The notes below the pieces were generated by a model. It worked only from the letters and a program-made list of their open reading frames with translations. It was not told where the DNA came from and searched no databases. A program made the translations under genes and the position numbers. 64,000 bases of DNA, from NCBI RefSeq assembly GCF_027484505.1, contig NZ_JAIXSV010000306.1:22687-86686 (forward strand). Reading direction: 5' to 3'. Of this stretch, positions 43,746 through 51,801 are shown piece by piece. The stretch is from Asticcacaulis sp. Lineage in GTDB: Bacteria > Pseudomonadota > Alphaproteobacteria > Caulobacterales > Caulobacteraceae. Position 1 is the stretch's first letter, and every line of letters begins with the position of its first letter.

Positions 43746-44647
43746 AGGTGCGGACAGCCTTCATCGGCTGTGTGGACATGTCGCGCCGTTTGCTGGCCGC
43801 CGCCGCCGCCGTGCCAGAGGTGGAGGTCGCTGCCGTCATCACCCGCACGAGCTCGGCTGCGAATGCTGACTTCGCCTGCCTTGCCGACCAGGCAGCAGCA
43901 CTGGGGGCGAGGTGTCTGGTGTTGGGGGAGGAGAGACAGACTGCCCCGCGTCCTCGCATCCGCGACTTTCTGGAGCAGGAGCGGATCGAGCTGGGCCTGT
44001 GTTGTGGCTGGTCACGATTGCTGTCGCCGGCCACTATCGCTGTTGTCCCGCGCGGCATCATCGGGTTCCATCCTGCGGCCTTACCCCGCAACCGGGGACG
44101 CCACCCCCTGATCTGGGCCATGGCGCTAGGCCTGGAAGAGACGGCGTCGACCTTTTTCCTGATGGATGCCGGGGCCGACACAGGCCCGATCCTGGATCAG
44201 GTCGCCGTTCCCATCAGACCGACCGACGAAGCCGCAGACCTCTATGCCCGCGTCGCGGAGACCGCTGCCGCGCAGATCAGCCGTTTCCTGCCCGCCTATG
44301 CCTTGGGTAAGCTGACACCGCAGCCGCAACCGCCCGGCATGGGCAACAGCTGGCGTCGGCGCAATGCCACCGACGGACGGATCGACTGGCGTATGACAGG
44401 TGAGGCCATATCGGCCCTGGTCAGGGCACTGGCTCCGCCCTATCCGGGGGCCACCTGCCTCTATCAGGGGCAAGACATGCCGGTAACCCGGGTAGAGCCA
44501 GGGCCAGGAGCACCCGCCCATCTGGAGCCTGGTCTGATTCTGGCGGTTGAGGCAGGGCGGTTGCTGGTCAAGTGCTGGGGTGGCAGCATCTGGATTGTCG
44601 GGCATGGGATATCACCCCTGCCACAAGCGGGAGCCTATCTGCAATGA
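43742..44647 (+). CDS. Formyltransferase-family protein of nonulosonate clusters
   Basis: 301 residues with an ATGA overlap to legG. Formyltransferase-like fold: FIGCVDMSRRLLAAA, then GIIGFHPAALPRNRGRHPL (FMT catalytic His motif, but the Asn normally in NxH is Gly) and ASTFFLMDAGADTGPILDQ, the conserved Asp loop. The C-terminal part carries an FMT C-like SH3-type domain. It would transfer formyl from N10-formyl-tetrahydrofolate to an amino group of the sugar; the missing Asn makes activity uncertain. Immediately followed by a PIG-L deacetylase, which could expose that amine. Confidence 0.85.
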   Translation: MKVRTAFIGCVDMSRRLLAAAAAVPEVEVAAVITRTSSAANADFACLADQAAALGARCLVLGEERQTAPRPRIRDFLEQERIELGLCCGWSRLLSPATIAVVPRGIIGFHPAALPRNRGRHPLIWAMALGLEETASTFFLMDAGADTGPILDQVAVPIRPTDEAADLYARVAETAAAQISRFLPAYALGKLTPQPQPPGMGNSWRRRNATDGRIDWRMTGEAISALVRALAPPYPGATCLYQGQDMPVTRVEPGPGAPAHLEPGLILAVEAGRLLVKCWGGSIWIVGHGISPLPQAGAYLQ

Positions 44648-45318
44648 ACCAGACGGTCCTGGTAATCGCCCCGCACGCCGATGACGAAACCCTGGGCTGT
44701 GGCGGGTCCATTCTGCGCCATCGGGCGCATGGCGACGTGGTCCATTGGCTTCTGGTCACCGATATTCAGGCTGCACAGCCCATGGGCGGGATCACCGCCG
44801 AACAGCGCGACGTGGAAGTGCAAGCCCTGGCGGCAAGGCTGGGCTTTGCTGCTACCCACCGGCTTGGCCTGCCGCCAGCCGGGCTGGACCGGCTGCCCCT
44901 GGGGGATCTGGTGGCTGCCATCGGGTCCGTGGTGCAGCATGTGGCGCCTGCGCTTGTCTATCTGCCGTTCCCCGGTGACGTCCATTCCGACCATGCGGCT
45001 GTGTTCCGCGCCGCATCGGGGGCCACGAAATGGTTCCGCTACCCGTCGGTACAGGAAATTCGCCTTTATGAAACCTTGTCAGAGACCAATTTCGGGATTG
45101 ATCCTACCACGATCGGGTTTCGTCCGAACCTGTATGTCAACATCATATCGTATCTGGAAGAAAAGTTAGCAGCCTTTGCTATTTTCGATTCCGAAATAAA
45201 ACCACCCCCCTTTCCCCGCAGCATGGAGGCGGTGCGCGCCCTGGCCCTGCTGCGGGGCAGCGAGGCAGGCTTGATGGCGGCGGAGGCCTTCATGATCGTG
45301 AAGCGGATCGAAGCATGA
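44644..45318 (+). CDS. PIG-L/LmbE-family N-deacetylase
   Basis: 224 residues from ATG 44644, ATGA overlap with the formyltransferase. VLVIAPHADDETLGCGG holds the Zn-binding H11 and D14; HSDH at 114-117 gives the third ligand (H117). The fold and length match LmbE/PIG-L deacetylases acting on N-acetyl sugars. Context points to removal of an acetyl group from a nonulosonate intermediate or precursor. Overlaps the synthase gene by 4 bp. Confidence 0.9.
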   Translation: MNQTVLVIAPHADDETLGCGGSILRHRAHGDVVHWLLVTDIQAAQPMGGITAEQRDVEVQALAARLGFAATHRLGLPPAGLDRLPLGDLVAAIGSVVQHVAPALVYLPFPGDVHSDHAAVFRAASGATKWFRYPSVQEIRLYETLSETNFGIDPTTIGFRPNLYVNIISYLEEKLAAFAIFDSEIKPPPFPRSMEAVRALALLRGSEAGLMAAEAFMIVKRIEA

Positions 45319-46415
45319 CGACACCCTGCTTCATCATCGCCGAGGCTGGGGTGAACCATGATGGCAGCCCCGCCCGTGCCCTGGAACTGGCTGAGGCGGC
45401 CCGCACCTGCGGGGCCGATGCTGTCAAGTACCAGACCTTTCGCACCGACCGGCTGACCACCCGTCGTGCTGCCACCTGCGCCTATCAGGAGACGGCGACG
45501 GGCGGTCAGCAATCACAGCAGGACATGTTGCGCGCGCTGGAACTGCCCGATGCGGTATTCCGCCACCTGGCCCGCCATTGCCAGTCCATCGGCATTGAGT
45601 TCATGTCTACCGCCTTCGATCCAGACAGCCTGGATTTCCTGGTGTCCGAGACGGGTATTCGCCGCGTGAAGATCCCGTCGGGTGAGTTGGTCAACCCGTT
45701 GCTGCTGCTGCGCGCGGCCCGCACGGGCCTGCCGGTCATTCTTTCAACAGGTATGGCCACGCTGGACGAGGTCGCGATGGCCCTGGGCGTGCTGGCCCAT
45801 GGGCTGCTGGGCCTGCCAGGTCTGCCCCGGGCCGCCGACGCCGCTGCGGCGGCCAACTCGCCGGAAGGGGCCGCCCTGCTGGCGCAGCGTATCACCCTGC
45901 TGCACTGTGTCAGCGATTACCCGGCCCCGCCGCAGGACAGCAACCTGCGCGCCCTGGCCACTCTGCGTAACCGCTTCACCCTGCCCGTTGGTCTGTCTGA
46001 CCATACGGAAGGAACCTGTGTTGCGGTAGCGGCTGTGGCCCTTGGGGCCGTGGTGTTGGAGAAGCATTTCACCCTGGACCAATCTTTGCCCGGCCCGGAC
46101 CACCGTGCGTCTCTGGATGTCGCGGGTCTGGCACGGCTGGTGGAAGAAGCGCGTATCGTGGAAAGTGCATTGGGCGATGGGGTCAAGGCGCCGCGTCCTT
46201 CAGAGGTCGGCAATATCGCTGCCATCCGTGGCAGTTTGGTGGCCACCCGAAATATCCGTGCCGGGGACCGGCTTGACGACAGCAACATCACTGTGAAGCG
46301 TCCGGGGGACGGACTGCCCCCGATGCGGCTTCTGGACCTGGCCGGTAGCATCGCCGACCGCGATTTCGCACCCGACGAACAGATCACCGTCCCCTTGGAC
46401 ATGCGTCATGATTGA
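45315..46415 (+). CDS. legI: Legionaminic acid synthase (NeuB family)
   Basis: 366 residues. CFIIAEAGVNHDGSPARALEL, GADAVKYQTFRTD, FMSTAFDPDSLDFL, VKIPSGELVNPLLL, VILSTGMATLDEV, HCVSDYPAPP, GLSDHTEGT and EKHFTLDQSLPGPDHRASL are all canonical NeuB active-site segments. The C-terminal ~60 residues form a SAF (antifreeze-like) domain (ATRNIRAGDRL...). It condenses phosphoenolpyruvate with the 2,4-diacetamido-trideoxymannose. Confidence 0.95.
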   Translation: MTTPCFIIAEAGVNHDGSPARALELAEAARTCGADAVKYQTFRTDRLTTRRAATCAYQETATGGQQSQQDMLRALELPDAVFRHLARHCQSIGIEFMSTAFDPDSLDFLVSETGIRRVKIPSGELVNPLLLLRAARTGLPVILSTGMATLDEVAMALGVLAHGLLGLPGLPRAADAAAAANSPEGAALLAQRITLLHCVSDYPAPPQDSNLRALATLRNRFTLPVGLSDHTEGTCVAVAAVALGAVVLEKHFTLDQSLPGPDHRASLDVAGLARLVEEARIVESALGDGVKAPRPSEVGNIAAIRGSLVATRNIRAGDRLDDSNITVKRPGDGLPPMRLLDLAGSIADRDFAPDEQITVPLDMRHD

Positions 46416-47061
46416 CCCTGTTCGGCCCCTGGTCGTGCTGGGTGGGGGGGGGCATGCCGCTGTGGCAGTAGAGGCTGCCCGCCTGTCTGGCATGACGGTG
46501 GCTGGGTTCCTCGCACCCGACCCCGCTTCATCCCTTTGCGGGGCACCCTGGCTGGGATCGGATGATCTGCTAGGATCGGTAGGGTTCCTCAGCAGCCATT
46601 GGTTTTTGCCAGCCCTGGGGGATGGCATTGCCCGACGGCGTCTGGCTGCCCTGATCGCGGAGCGGGGCGGCCTGCTGGCCCGTGTCCTGCACCCCTCCGC
46701 CATCCTCTCCCCCTCCGCTAGGCTGGGCCCCGGTACACTGGCCTGTGCTGGGGCGATCATCGGGGTTGAGGCGCTGGTGGGTGGATCATGTATCCTGAAC
46801 ACCGCAAGTAGCGTGGATCATCATTGCCGGCTGGGCGAGGGCGTGCATGTGGCCCCCGGCGCGCGGCTGGCAGGTGGGGTTGAATGTTCCGACGGTGTCC
46901 TGATCGGCATCGGGGCTGCTATTCTGCCTGGCCTGCGGGTAGGGGCAGAAGCTGTGATCGGGGCCGGTTCCGTGGTGACGGCAGATGTGGCCGCGGGCAG
47001 CATCGTGGCTGGCATTCCAGCCCGTCCATTGCGGCCAGGGTTAGAGAAGGGGAAAGGGTGA
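46408..47061 (+). CDS. legH: PglD/NeuD-like sugar N-acyltransferase (LegH-type)
   Basis: 217 residues. Rossmann-type start PLVVLGGGGHAAVAVEAARL, then hexapeptide left-handed beta-helix (CAGAIIGVEALVGGSCILNTASSVDHHCRLGEGVHVAPGARLAGGV) with the catalytic His in SVDHH. It would acetylate (or acylate) the 4-amino group made by LegC. Overlaps legI by 8 bp. Other acyl groups are possible given the formyltransferase nearby. Confidence 0.88.
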   Translation: MIDPVRPLVVLGGGGHAAVAVEAARLSGMTVAGFLAPDPASSLCGAPWLGSDDLLGSVGFLSSHWFLPALGDGIARRRLAALIAERGGLLARVLHPSAILSPSARLGPGTLACAGAIIGVEALVGGSCILNTASSVDHHCRLGEGVHVAPGARLAGGVECSDGVLIGIGAAILPGLRVGAEAVIGAGSVVTADVAAGSIVAGIPARPLRPGLEKGKG

Positions 47062-48032
47062 TGGGCGTTGACATGGTGCCGGTCGGGCATGACCTGCGGG
47101 AGACCCTGGAAAGTGCGCTCAGCCTGTGGTGGCTGCGGCCGGAAAATGGACTGGCACTGGCCAGCTATTGCCTGGCCGGTACCGACCTGCGCCCCACACC
47201 AGGGGAAAACGCGGCCGATTTCGCTTGTGGTGACGGGGTCAACAGCTTCTTCAAGTGCGGGGGCCGGTTCGCACCGGAATTCGACCTGTTCGGCGGGGCC
47301 GTGCATCCTGCCACCAGCCGGGAGATTGTCAGCCAGGGGATCGATGTCTTCGCGCACCAGGCGGACAATTACAATCCGCAGATCCGGCAGCGTCCGGACA
47401 GGGGATATCAATGGGGCACGGACCATAAGCCTGCATTGCTGGCCAAGGCCCGGCCGCTGGGTTTCTATCAGCACCTGCTGGAGGCCGACCTGCGCCAACC
47501 CGCCGCCATCCCGGCGGAGAGCCTGGACCTGGCCTACTGCAACAGCCTCTACTGGGTGCCCGACGTCGCCACCGCGTTCGACCATATCGTGGACAAGGTC
47601 CGACCTGGCGGACGGCTTGTCCTGGACGTCATGACCGACCGGCGCAGTGCCTTGAGTTTTGATGCGTTGCTGCCCGCCATGCCCCAGGCGTGGCGTGACG
47701 TGATGAACCGCGGTCGCCAGAACAACAACCCCGGCATCCTGTCGCAAAGCGGCTGGGAAGCGTTGTTCGGCAGGAATGAACGGGTAGAGATCGTGGGGTG
47801 TCGCGATATCTTCCCCAGCGCCATCGCCCAGATCTGGAATGTCGGGCTGCGACCGCTGTTTCCGGTGCTGAACCGCATGGCTGATGCCATCGCAGCGGAG
47901 CGGCGCCCCGACATCAAGCGGGAATGGGTCGAAATCTTCGCCGACCTGTTCGAGCCTGTATTGCGTGACCCAAGCGCACTCATGCCCACGGGGCCATCCG
48001 CGCGGCTGCAATTCATCATACGGAGGCGCTGA
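47061..48032 (+). CDS. Class I SAM-dependent methyltransferase of the nonulosonate operon
   Basis: 323 residues from ATG 47061, which overlaps the upstream stop (TGATG). Although motif I is short (NAADFACGDGVNSFF), DLAYCNSLYWVPDVATAFDHIVDKVRPGGRLVLDVM is a clear post-motif II-IV methyltransferase core. No closer family is recognised. It probably O- or N-methylates the nonulosonic acid or its precursor. Confidence 0.75.
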   Translation: MGVDMVPVGHDLRETLESALSLWWLRPENGLALASYCLAGTDLRPTPGENAADFACGDGVNSFFKCGGRFAPEFDLFGGAVHPATSREIVSQGIDVFAHQADNYNPQIRQRPDRGYQWGTDHKPALLAKARPLGFYQHLLEADLRQPAAIPAESLDLAYCNSLYWVPDVATAFDHIVDKVRPGGRLVLDVMTDRRSALSFDALLPAMPQAWRDVMNRGRQNNNPGILSQSGWEALFGRNERVEIVGCRDIFPSAIAQIWNVGLRPLFPVLNRMADAIAAERRPDIKREWVEIFADLFEPVLRDPSALMPTGPSARLQFIIRRR

Positions 48033-49123
48033 TGGCGGATCGGCGCAGTCAGCCCCGCCCTCCTGTGGAACTAATCGACAGCAGCGGCAGTCTGCGCGAT
48101 GCCCTGCGCGCCATCGAGCAGAGCCTGTCGAAAATCGCCGTGGTCGTGGATGGGGAGCGGCGACCAATGGGAACCCTGACGGATGGAGATATCCGTCGCG
48201 CCCTTCTGGCTGGGGCGGGGCTGGACGCCTCGGTCACAGCCCATATGAATGCCGTGCCGGAACTGGCGCTGCGCAGCGAGGGGCCGGGGCGCTGGCTGGC
48301 CCGGATGCGCCGCACCCGACGCGCGCAGCTGCCCATCGTCGATGATCACGGATGTGTCGTTGATGTCGTTTCAGAACGGCAGTTGCTGCGCGCCATGCCA
48401 CGCCACGACAATCTGGTCTTCGTGATGGCCGGCGGCCTGGGCACAAGGCTCCGCCCCCTGACGGAGGACGTGCCGAAACCAATGCTTCCCCTGGGGTCAA
48501 AGCCCCTGCTGGAGCATATTCTGACGCAGTTCGCAGGGCAGGGCTTCCACCGCTTCTGCTTTGCCGTGAACTACAAGGCCGAGCAGATCATCAGCCATTT
48601 CGGCGATGGACGGGAATGGGATGTCTCCATCCAGTATCTGCAAGAACAAGGCCCTCTGGGTACGGCTGGCGCCCTGGGCCTGCTGACAGCAACAGAGACC
48701 AAGCCGATCATCGTCATCAATGGCGATGTCGTAACGCGTCTGCACTTCCCCCACCTGTTGGACTTCCATCGTGATCAGGGGGGCGCCGCCACGGTCTGCG
48801 CCAAGCCGCACATGGTCGATATTCCTTATGGCGTGCTGGACCTGGCGGGCAGCCGCATCGCGGCGCTGCGCGAAAAGCCAACCATCGAGGTGCCGGTCAA
48901 TGCCGGCATCTACTGCCTGGACTGGCGCATGGTGGAACTGTTGCGTGAGTGCCAGACCCGAGAGCCGGCCAATCCCCGCATGGACATGACCGACCTGCTG
49001 TCGCTGGCCATGGCGCGCGGGCTGCCGGTTCATGCCTATCCGTTGCAGGATTACTGGATCGATATCGGTCGCATCGACGATCTGAACCGCGCCCGCCAGG
49101 ACCACGGGGACGGGGCGGGATGA
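48032..49123 (+). CDS. ptmE: Nucleotidyltransferase with N-terminal CBS pair (PtmE-like)
   Basis: 363 residues. Residues 10-125 form two CBS motifs (GTLTDGDIRRALLAG; LPIVDDHGCVVDVVS). The NTP-transferase domain has the intact signature GGLGTRLRPLTEDVPKPML, then INGDVVTRLHFPHLLDF and VNAGIYCLDWRMVELL. PtmE of Campylobacter is a glucosamine-1-phosphate guanylyltransferase that starts GDP-sugar legionaminate synthesis. ATG 48032 overlaps the upstream stop as TGATG. Confidence 0.9.
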   Translation: MADRRSQPRPPVELIDSSGSLRDALRAIEQSLSKIAVVVDGERRPMGTLTDGDIRRALLAGAGLDASVTAHMNAVPELALRSEGPGRWLARMRRTRRAQLPIVDDHGCVVDVVSERQLLRAMPRHDNLVFVMAGGLGTRLRPLTEDVPKPMLPLGSKPLLEHILTQFAGQGFHRFCFAVNYKAEQIISHFGDGREWDVSIQYLQEQGPLGTAGALGLLTATETKPIIVINGDVVTRLHFPHLLDFHRDQGGAATVCAKPHMVDIPYGVLDLAGSRIAALREKPTIEVPVNAGIYCLDWRMVELLRECQTREPANPRMDMTDLLSLAMARGLPVHAYPLQDYWIDIGRIDDLNRARQDHGDGAG

Positions 49124-49782
49124 ACCGGACGCTTGGCATTATCCCGGCCCGTGCCGGTTCGCGGCGTCTGCCAGGCAAGAACCTGCGCCCGTTGGGGGGG
49201 CGACCGCTGATCGACTGGACACTGGACGCGGCAGAAGCCAGCGACCTGGACAGGCTGGTGCTCAGCAGCGATGACCCGACCGTTCTGGCGCGCGCCGTCG
49301 ACCGGCCGCGCCTGCTGGCCCTGTCCCGCCCCGCCGCCCTGGCCGGCGATGCGGTGCGCAATGTTGAGGTCATGCGTCAGGTCCTGCACGATCTGGCCGA
49401 ACCGTTTGACTTCGCGGTACTGCTGCAGCCGACCAGTCCCTTCCGCACAGCCGCCGATATCAATGCTGCCATCGACCAGTGCCGGCGGACAGGGGCCGAT
49501 GCCTGCATCAGTGTCTGCGTGCCCGAGAAGCCAGCCCACTGGTTGCAGCAGGCAGAAGGAGAGCGGCTATCGCCCTTATTGGCGAACGACCCGGGACGTG
49601 TCTTTTTGCCCAATGGTGCCGTCTATGTCATACGGGTCGAGCGGCTGCTGGCCGGGGCGGATTTCCACAGCACCCCCCCCTGCTGGATCACCATGCCGCG
49701 CGCCCGTTCCGTCGATATCGACGATGCCGGTGATCTGGCCCTTGCCGAATGGCTTTGCACCCGCCGCCAGGAGGAAACCTGA
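49120..49782 (+). CDS. legF: CMP-legionaminic acid synthetase-type cytidylyltransferase
   Basis: 220 residues from ATG 49120 (ATGA overlap). GIIPARAGSRRLPGKNLRPLGG is the CMP-sialate synthetase signature; LVLSSDDPTVL, LLQPTSPFRTAADINAAI, GRVFLPNGAVYVIR and MPRARSVDIDDAGDLALAE follow. It activates the nine-carbon acid with CTP for transfer. The length is standard for the family. Confidence 0.94.
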   Translation: MNRTLGIIPARAGSRRLPGKNLRPLGGRPLIDWTLDAAEASDLDRLVLSSDDPTVLARAVDRPRLLALSRPAALAGDAVRNVEVMRQVLHDLAEPFDFAVLLQPTSPFRTAADINAAIDQCRRTGADACISVCVPEKPAHWLQQAEGERLSPLLANDPGRVFLPNGAVYVIRVERLLAGADFHSTPPCWITMPRARSVDIDDAGDLALAEWLCTRRQEET

Positions 49783-50837
49783 TGTCTTTCACACCCTTCA
49801 ACCTGGGTTCCCATACGGTTACCCCGGGCGGCGCCCCGCTGTTCCTGCCGGACATCGGTACCTTCTTCAACCAGGATGAAGGGCTGGCCCTGGAGATGGT
49901 GGATCGGCTGGCGGAAGCCGGGGTGAAGGTAATCAAGGGAGAGGTACTGCACGATCCTGATATCTGCCTGGATGACGGTACGGCGATCCGCTACCCCGAC
50001 CGACAGGGGGTGATGCGCGAGGAACCGTATCGTCGGTTGATTGAACGCAAGGTCGTGCCGTTGCCCACCTACGAACGCATCTTTGGACGTGCCCGCGACC
50101 GTGGCATGGGGATCGTTCTGTCGATCTACGATCTGACAGGCCTGCGTTTCGCGCTGGATCTGGATGTCGATGGGCTGAAGGTCGCCACGTCCAACATCGT
50201 CCATCAGCCGCTGATTACCGCTATGGCCGCTACCGGCCGGCCCCTGCTGATCGATACCGGCGACAGCAGCCTAGAGGAGATCGACCGCGCCGTCAGCTGG
50301 GCACGCGCCGGTGGTGCAGACCGGCTGCTGGTGGAACACAGTCCCTATCCGCCGCCGGCCGGGCCGGAACGCCATGACCTGCGCTTCATGGTATCTCTTG
50401 GCCGCAGTCTGGGCCTGCCGTTCGGTCTGTCGGACCATCATCATGGGGAGGAGATGCTGTACGCTGCTACCGCCCTGGGGGCCAGCCTGCTGGAAAAGGG
50501 CGTCTGCCCGGATGGTCTGGACGGGGAACAGGACGTGGCCCATGCCTTGCCCATCGGCCAGGTCGCTCGCGTCCAGAAAGCCTGCGCCACCATCCATACC
50601 GCCCTGGGCCGCGAATTCCGACCGTTGGACCGAAACCGCCCGCGCAAACTGTCCCGCATGGGGCTGGTCGCCGCCCGCGATCTTGCACCGGGCGAACCTC
50701 TTTCGCTGGAGACGGTCCGTTTTGCCTTTCCCGCCCGCGGCATCCGGGTGGAACAATGGGAGGAGGCCGCCGGCCGATGCCTGGTCCGTGGCGTCGTGGC
50801 TGGGCAACCGGTGGGGTGGCATGACCTGTCTGCCTGA
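49782..50837 (+). CDS. Divergent NeuB-like synthase with SAF domain
   Basis: 351 residues from ATG 49782 (GAGGAAA upstream, TGATG overlap). Same two-domain plan as NeuB, with a C-terminal SAF domain (LVAARDLAPGEPLSLETVR). Active-site segments differ from the canonical paralogue at 45.3 kb: LPDIGTFFNQDE for AEAGVNHDG, KVIKGEVLHD for KYQTF, LVEHSPYPPP for HCVSDYP, and EKGVCPDGLDGEQD for EKHFTLD. GLSDHHHGEE is kept. It may use a different aldose acceptor or act as a regulatory partner. Two NeuB-type genes in one operon is unusual. Confidence 0.85.
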   Translation: MSFTPFNLGSHTVTPGGAPLFLPDIGTFFNQDEGLALEMVDRLAEAGVKVIKGEVLHDPDICLDDGTAIRYPDRQGVMREEPYRRLIERKVVPLPTYERIFGRARDRGMGIVLSIYDLTGLRFALDLDVDGLKVATSNIVHQPLITAMAATGRPLLIDTGDSSLEEIDRAVSWARAGGADRLLVEHSPYPPPAGPERHDLRFMVSLGRSLGLPFGLSDHHHGEEMLYAATALGASLLEKGVCPDGLDGEQDVAHALPIGQVARVQKACATIHTALGREFRPLDRNRPRKLSRMGLVAARDLAPGEPLSLETVRFAFPARGIRVEQWEEAAGRCLVRGVVAGQPVGWHDLSA

Positions 50838-51801
50838 CCTGCCGGCAGAAGCGGCATTCGCCGCCCTGCGTCCGACCGCCCCCCGCCTGATCCCGGCCGG
50901 GGCAGAGGAGGCCGACAGGCTGCGCATCATCCTGGCCCTGTCGGCGGACACTCCCGTCTTCCAGCTTTGGGGCGAGGGGCGGACACTGCCTGGCAAGCAT
51001 GTGGTGGGCGGTGGCTGCGAAGCGCTTTTCATCCGCTTTGTCCCCGCAGAGGCATTGGATCGCCACCATCTGGCGCAGGCGTTGAGCGACGGACTGGCGG
51101 CGCAGGGCCTGCCCGTCTGCCCGCCGGTCCCTGGCTTTCCCAGACCAGACCCGACCGGAGGGGGCTGGTTCGCCAGCCCTTACCGCCCGCACCGCTATGC
51201 GCATGCCGATACCACAGACCTGGAACGGCTGGGCACTGCCCTGGCCCGACTGCATGCCGCCCTGACGGTCAGCCCGTTGCGTTCCGTGATCGCCGGGCGA
51301 ACGGACGCCCGATATGCGGCCCTGCAGGACATGGCAACCAGATACCGCAGGAATACACCGACCGGGGTACCGGCAGCGGTCACAGACTGGCTATGCCATC
51401 GGGAGCTGCGGTTTGACAGCCGCCTGCTGACGGGCGGGGATACCCACCCCCTGCACGGCGACCTGAATTACAGCAACGTCTGCTTCAGCTTGGAAGACGG
51501 GCTACCCTGGTTTGTCGATTTCGAGACGGCAACCCTCAGTCACCTGTCACCGGCTTGCGATCTGGCCATGGTGATGGACCGGTTTATTGATACCGGTCCA
51601 CCGGATACCGCCGGCCATCTGTGGGACAGCTTCGCCAAGGCCTATGGGAATACACCAGACCAAGCCTATCTGCGCCGGATCATCGCCCAGCTGGCCTTGC
51701 GATCACTGCTGCTGCTGTGTCAGCGACATACGCAGGGCCAGGCAGTGCCCGCCGCTGAGTGGGCCAAGTTCACGCAGGCCCTGGCCCGGAGCCAGCCATG
51801 A
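50821..51801 (+). CDS. Aminoglycoside phosphotransferase (APH)-like kinase
   Basis: 326 residues. The APH fold shows the Brenner-type LHGDLNYSNVCF (H212, D214, N-x-x-N) and the metal-binding FVDFETATL (D233). The N-terminal lobe lacks an obvious Lys-Glu pair. These kinases phosphorylate small sugars, amino alcohols or choline-like groups. In this operon a role in phosphorylating a sugar or a decorating group is likely, but nothing picks the substrate. Overlaps the NeuB-like gene by 17 bp and the convergent gene by 32 bp. Confidence 0.8.
   Translation: MTCLPDLPAEAAFAALRPTAPRLIPAGAEEADRLRIILALSADTPVFQLWGEGRTLPGKHVVGGGCEALFIRFVPAEALDRHHLAQALSDGLAAQGLPVCPPVPGFPRPDPTGGGWFASPYRPHRYAHADTTDLERLGTALARLHAALTVSPLRSVIAGRTDARYAALQDMATRYRRNTPTGVPAAVTDWLCHRELRFDSRLLTGGDTHPLHGDLNYSNVCFSLEDGLPWFVDFETATLSHLSPACDLAMVMDRFIDTGPPDTAGHLWDSFAKAYGNTPDQAYLRRIIAQLALRSLLLLCQRHTQGQAVPAAEWAKFTQALARSQP

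Noticed and set aside
46821..48167. 448-codon minus-strand frame across the acyltransferase and methyltransferase
   Set aside because: Antisense shadow of two genes of the overlapping nonulosonate operon.
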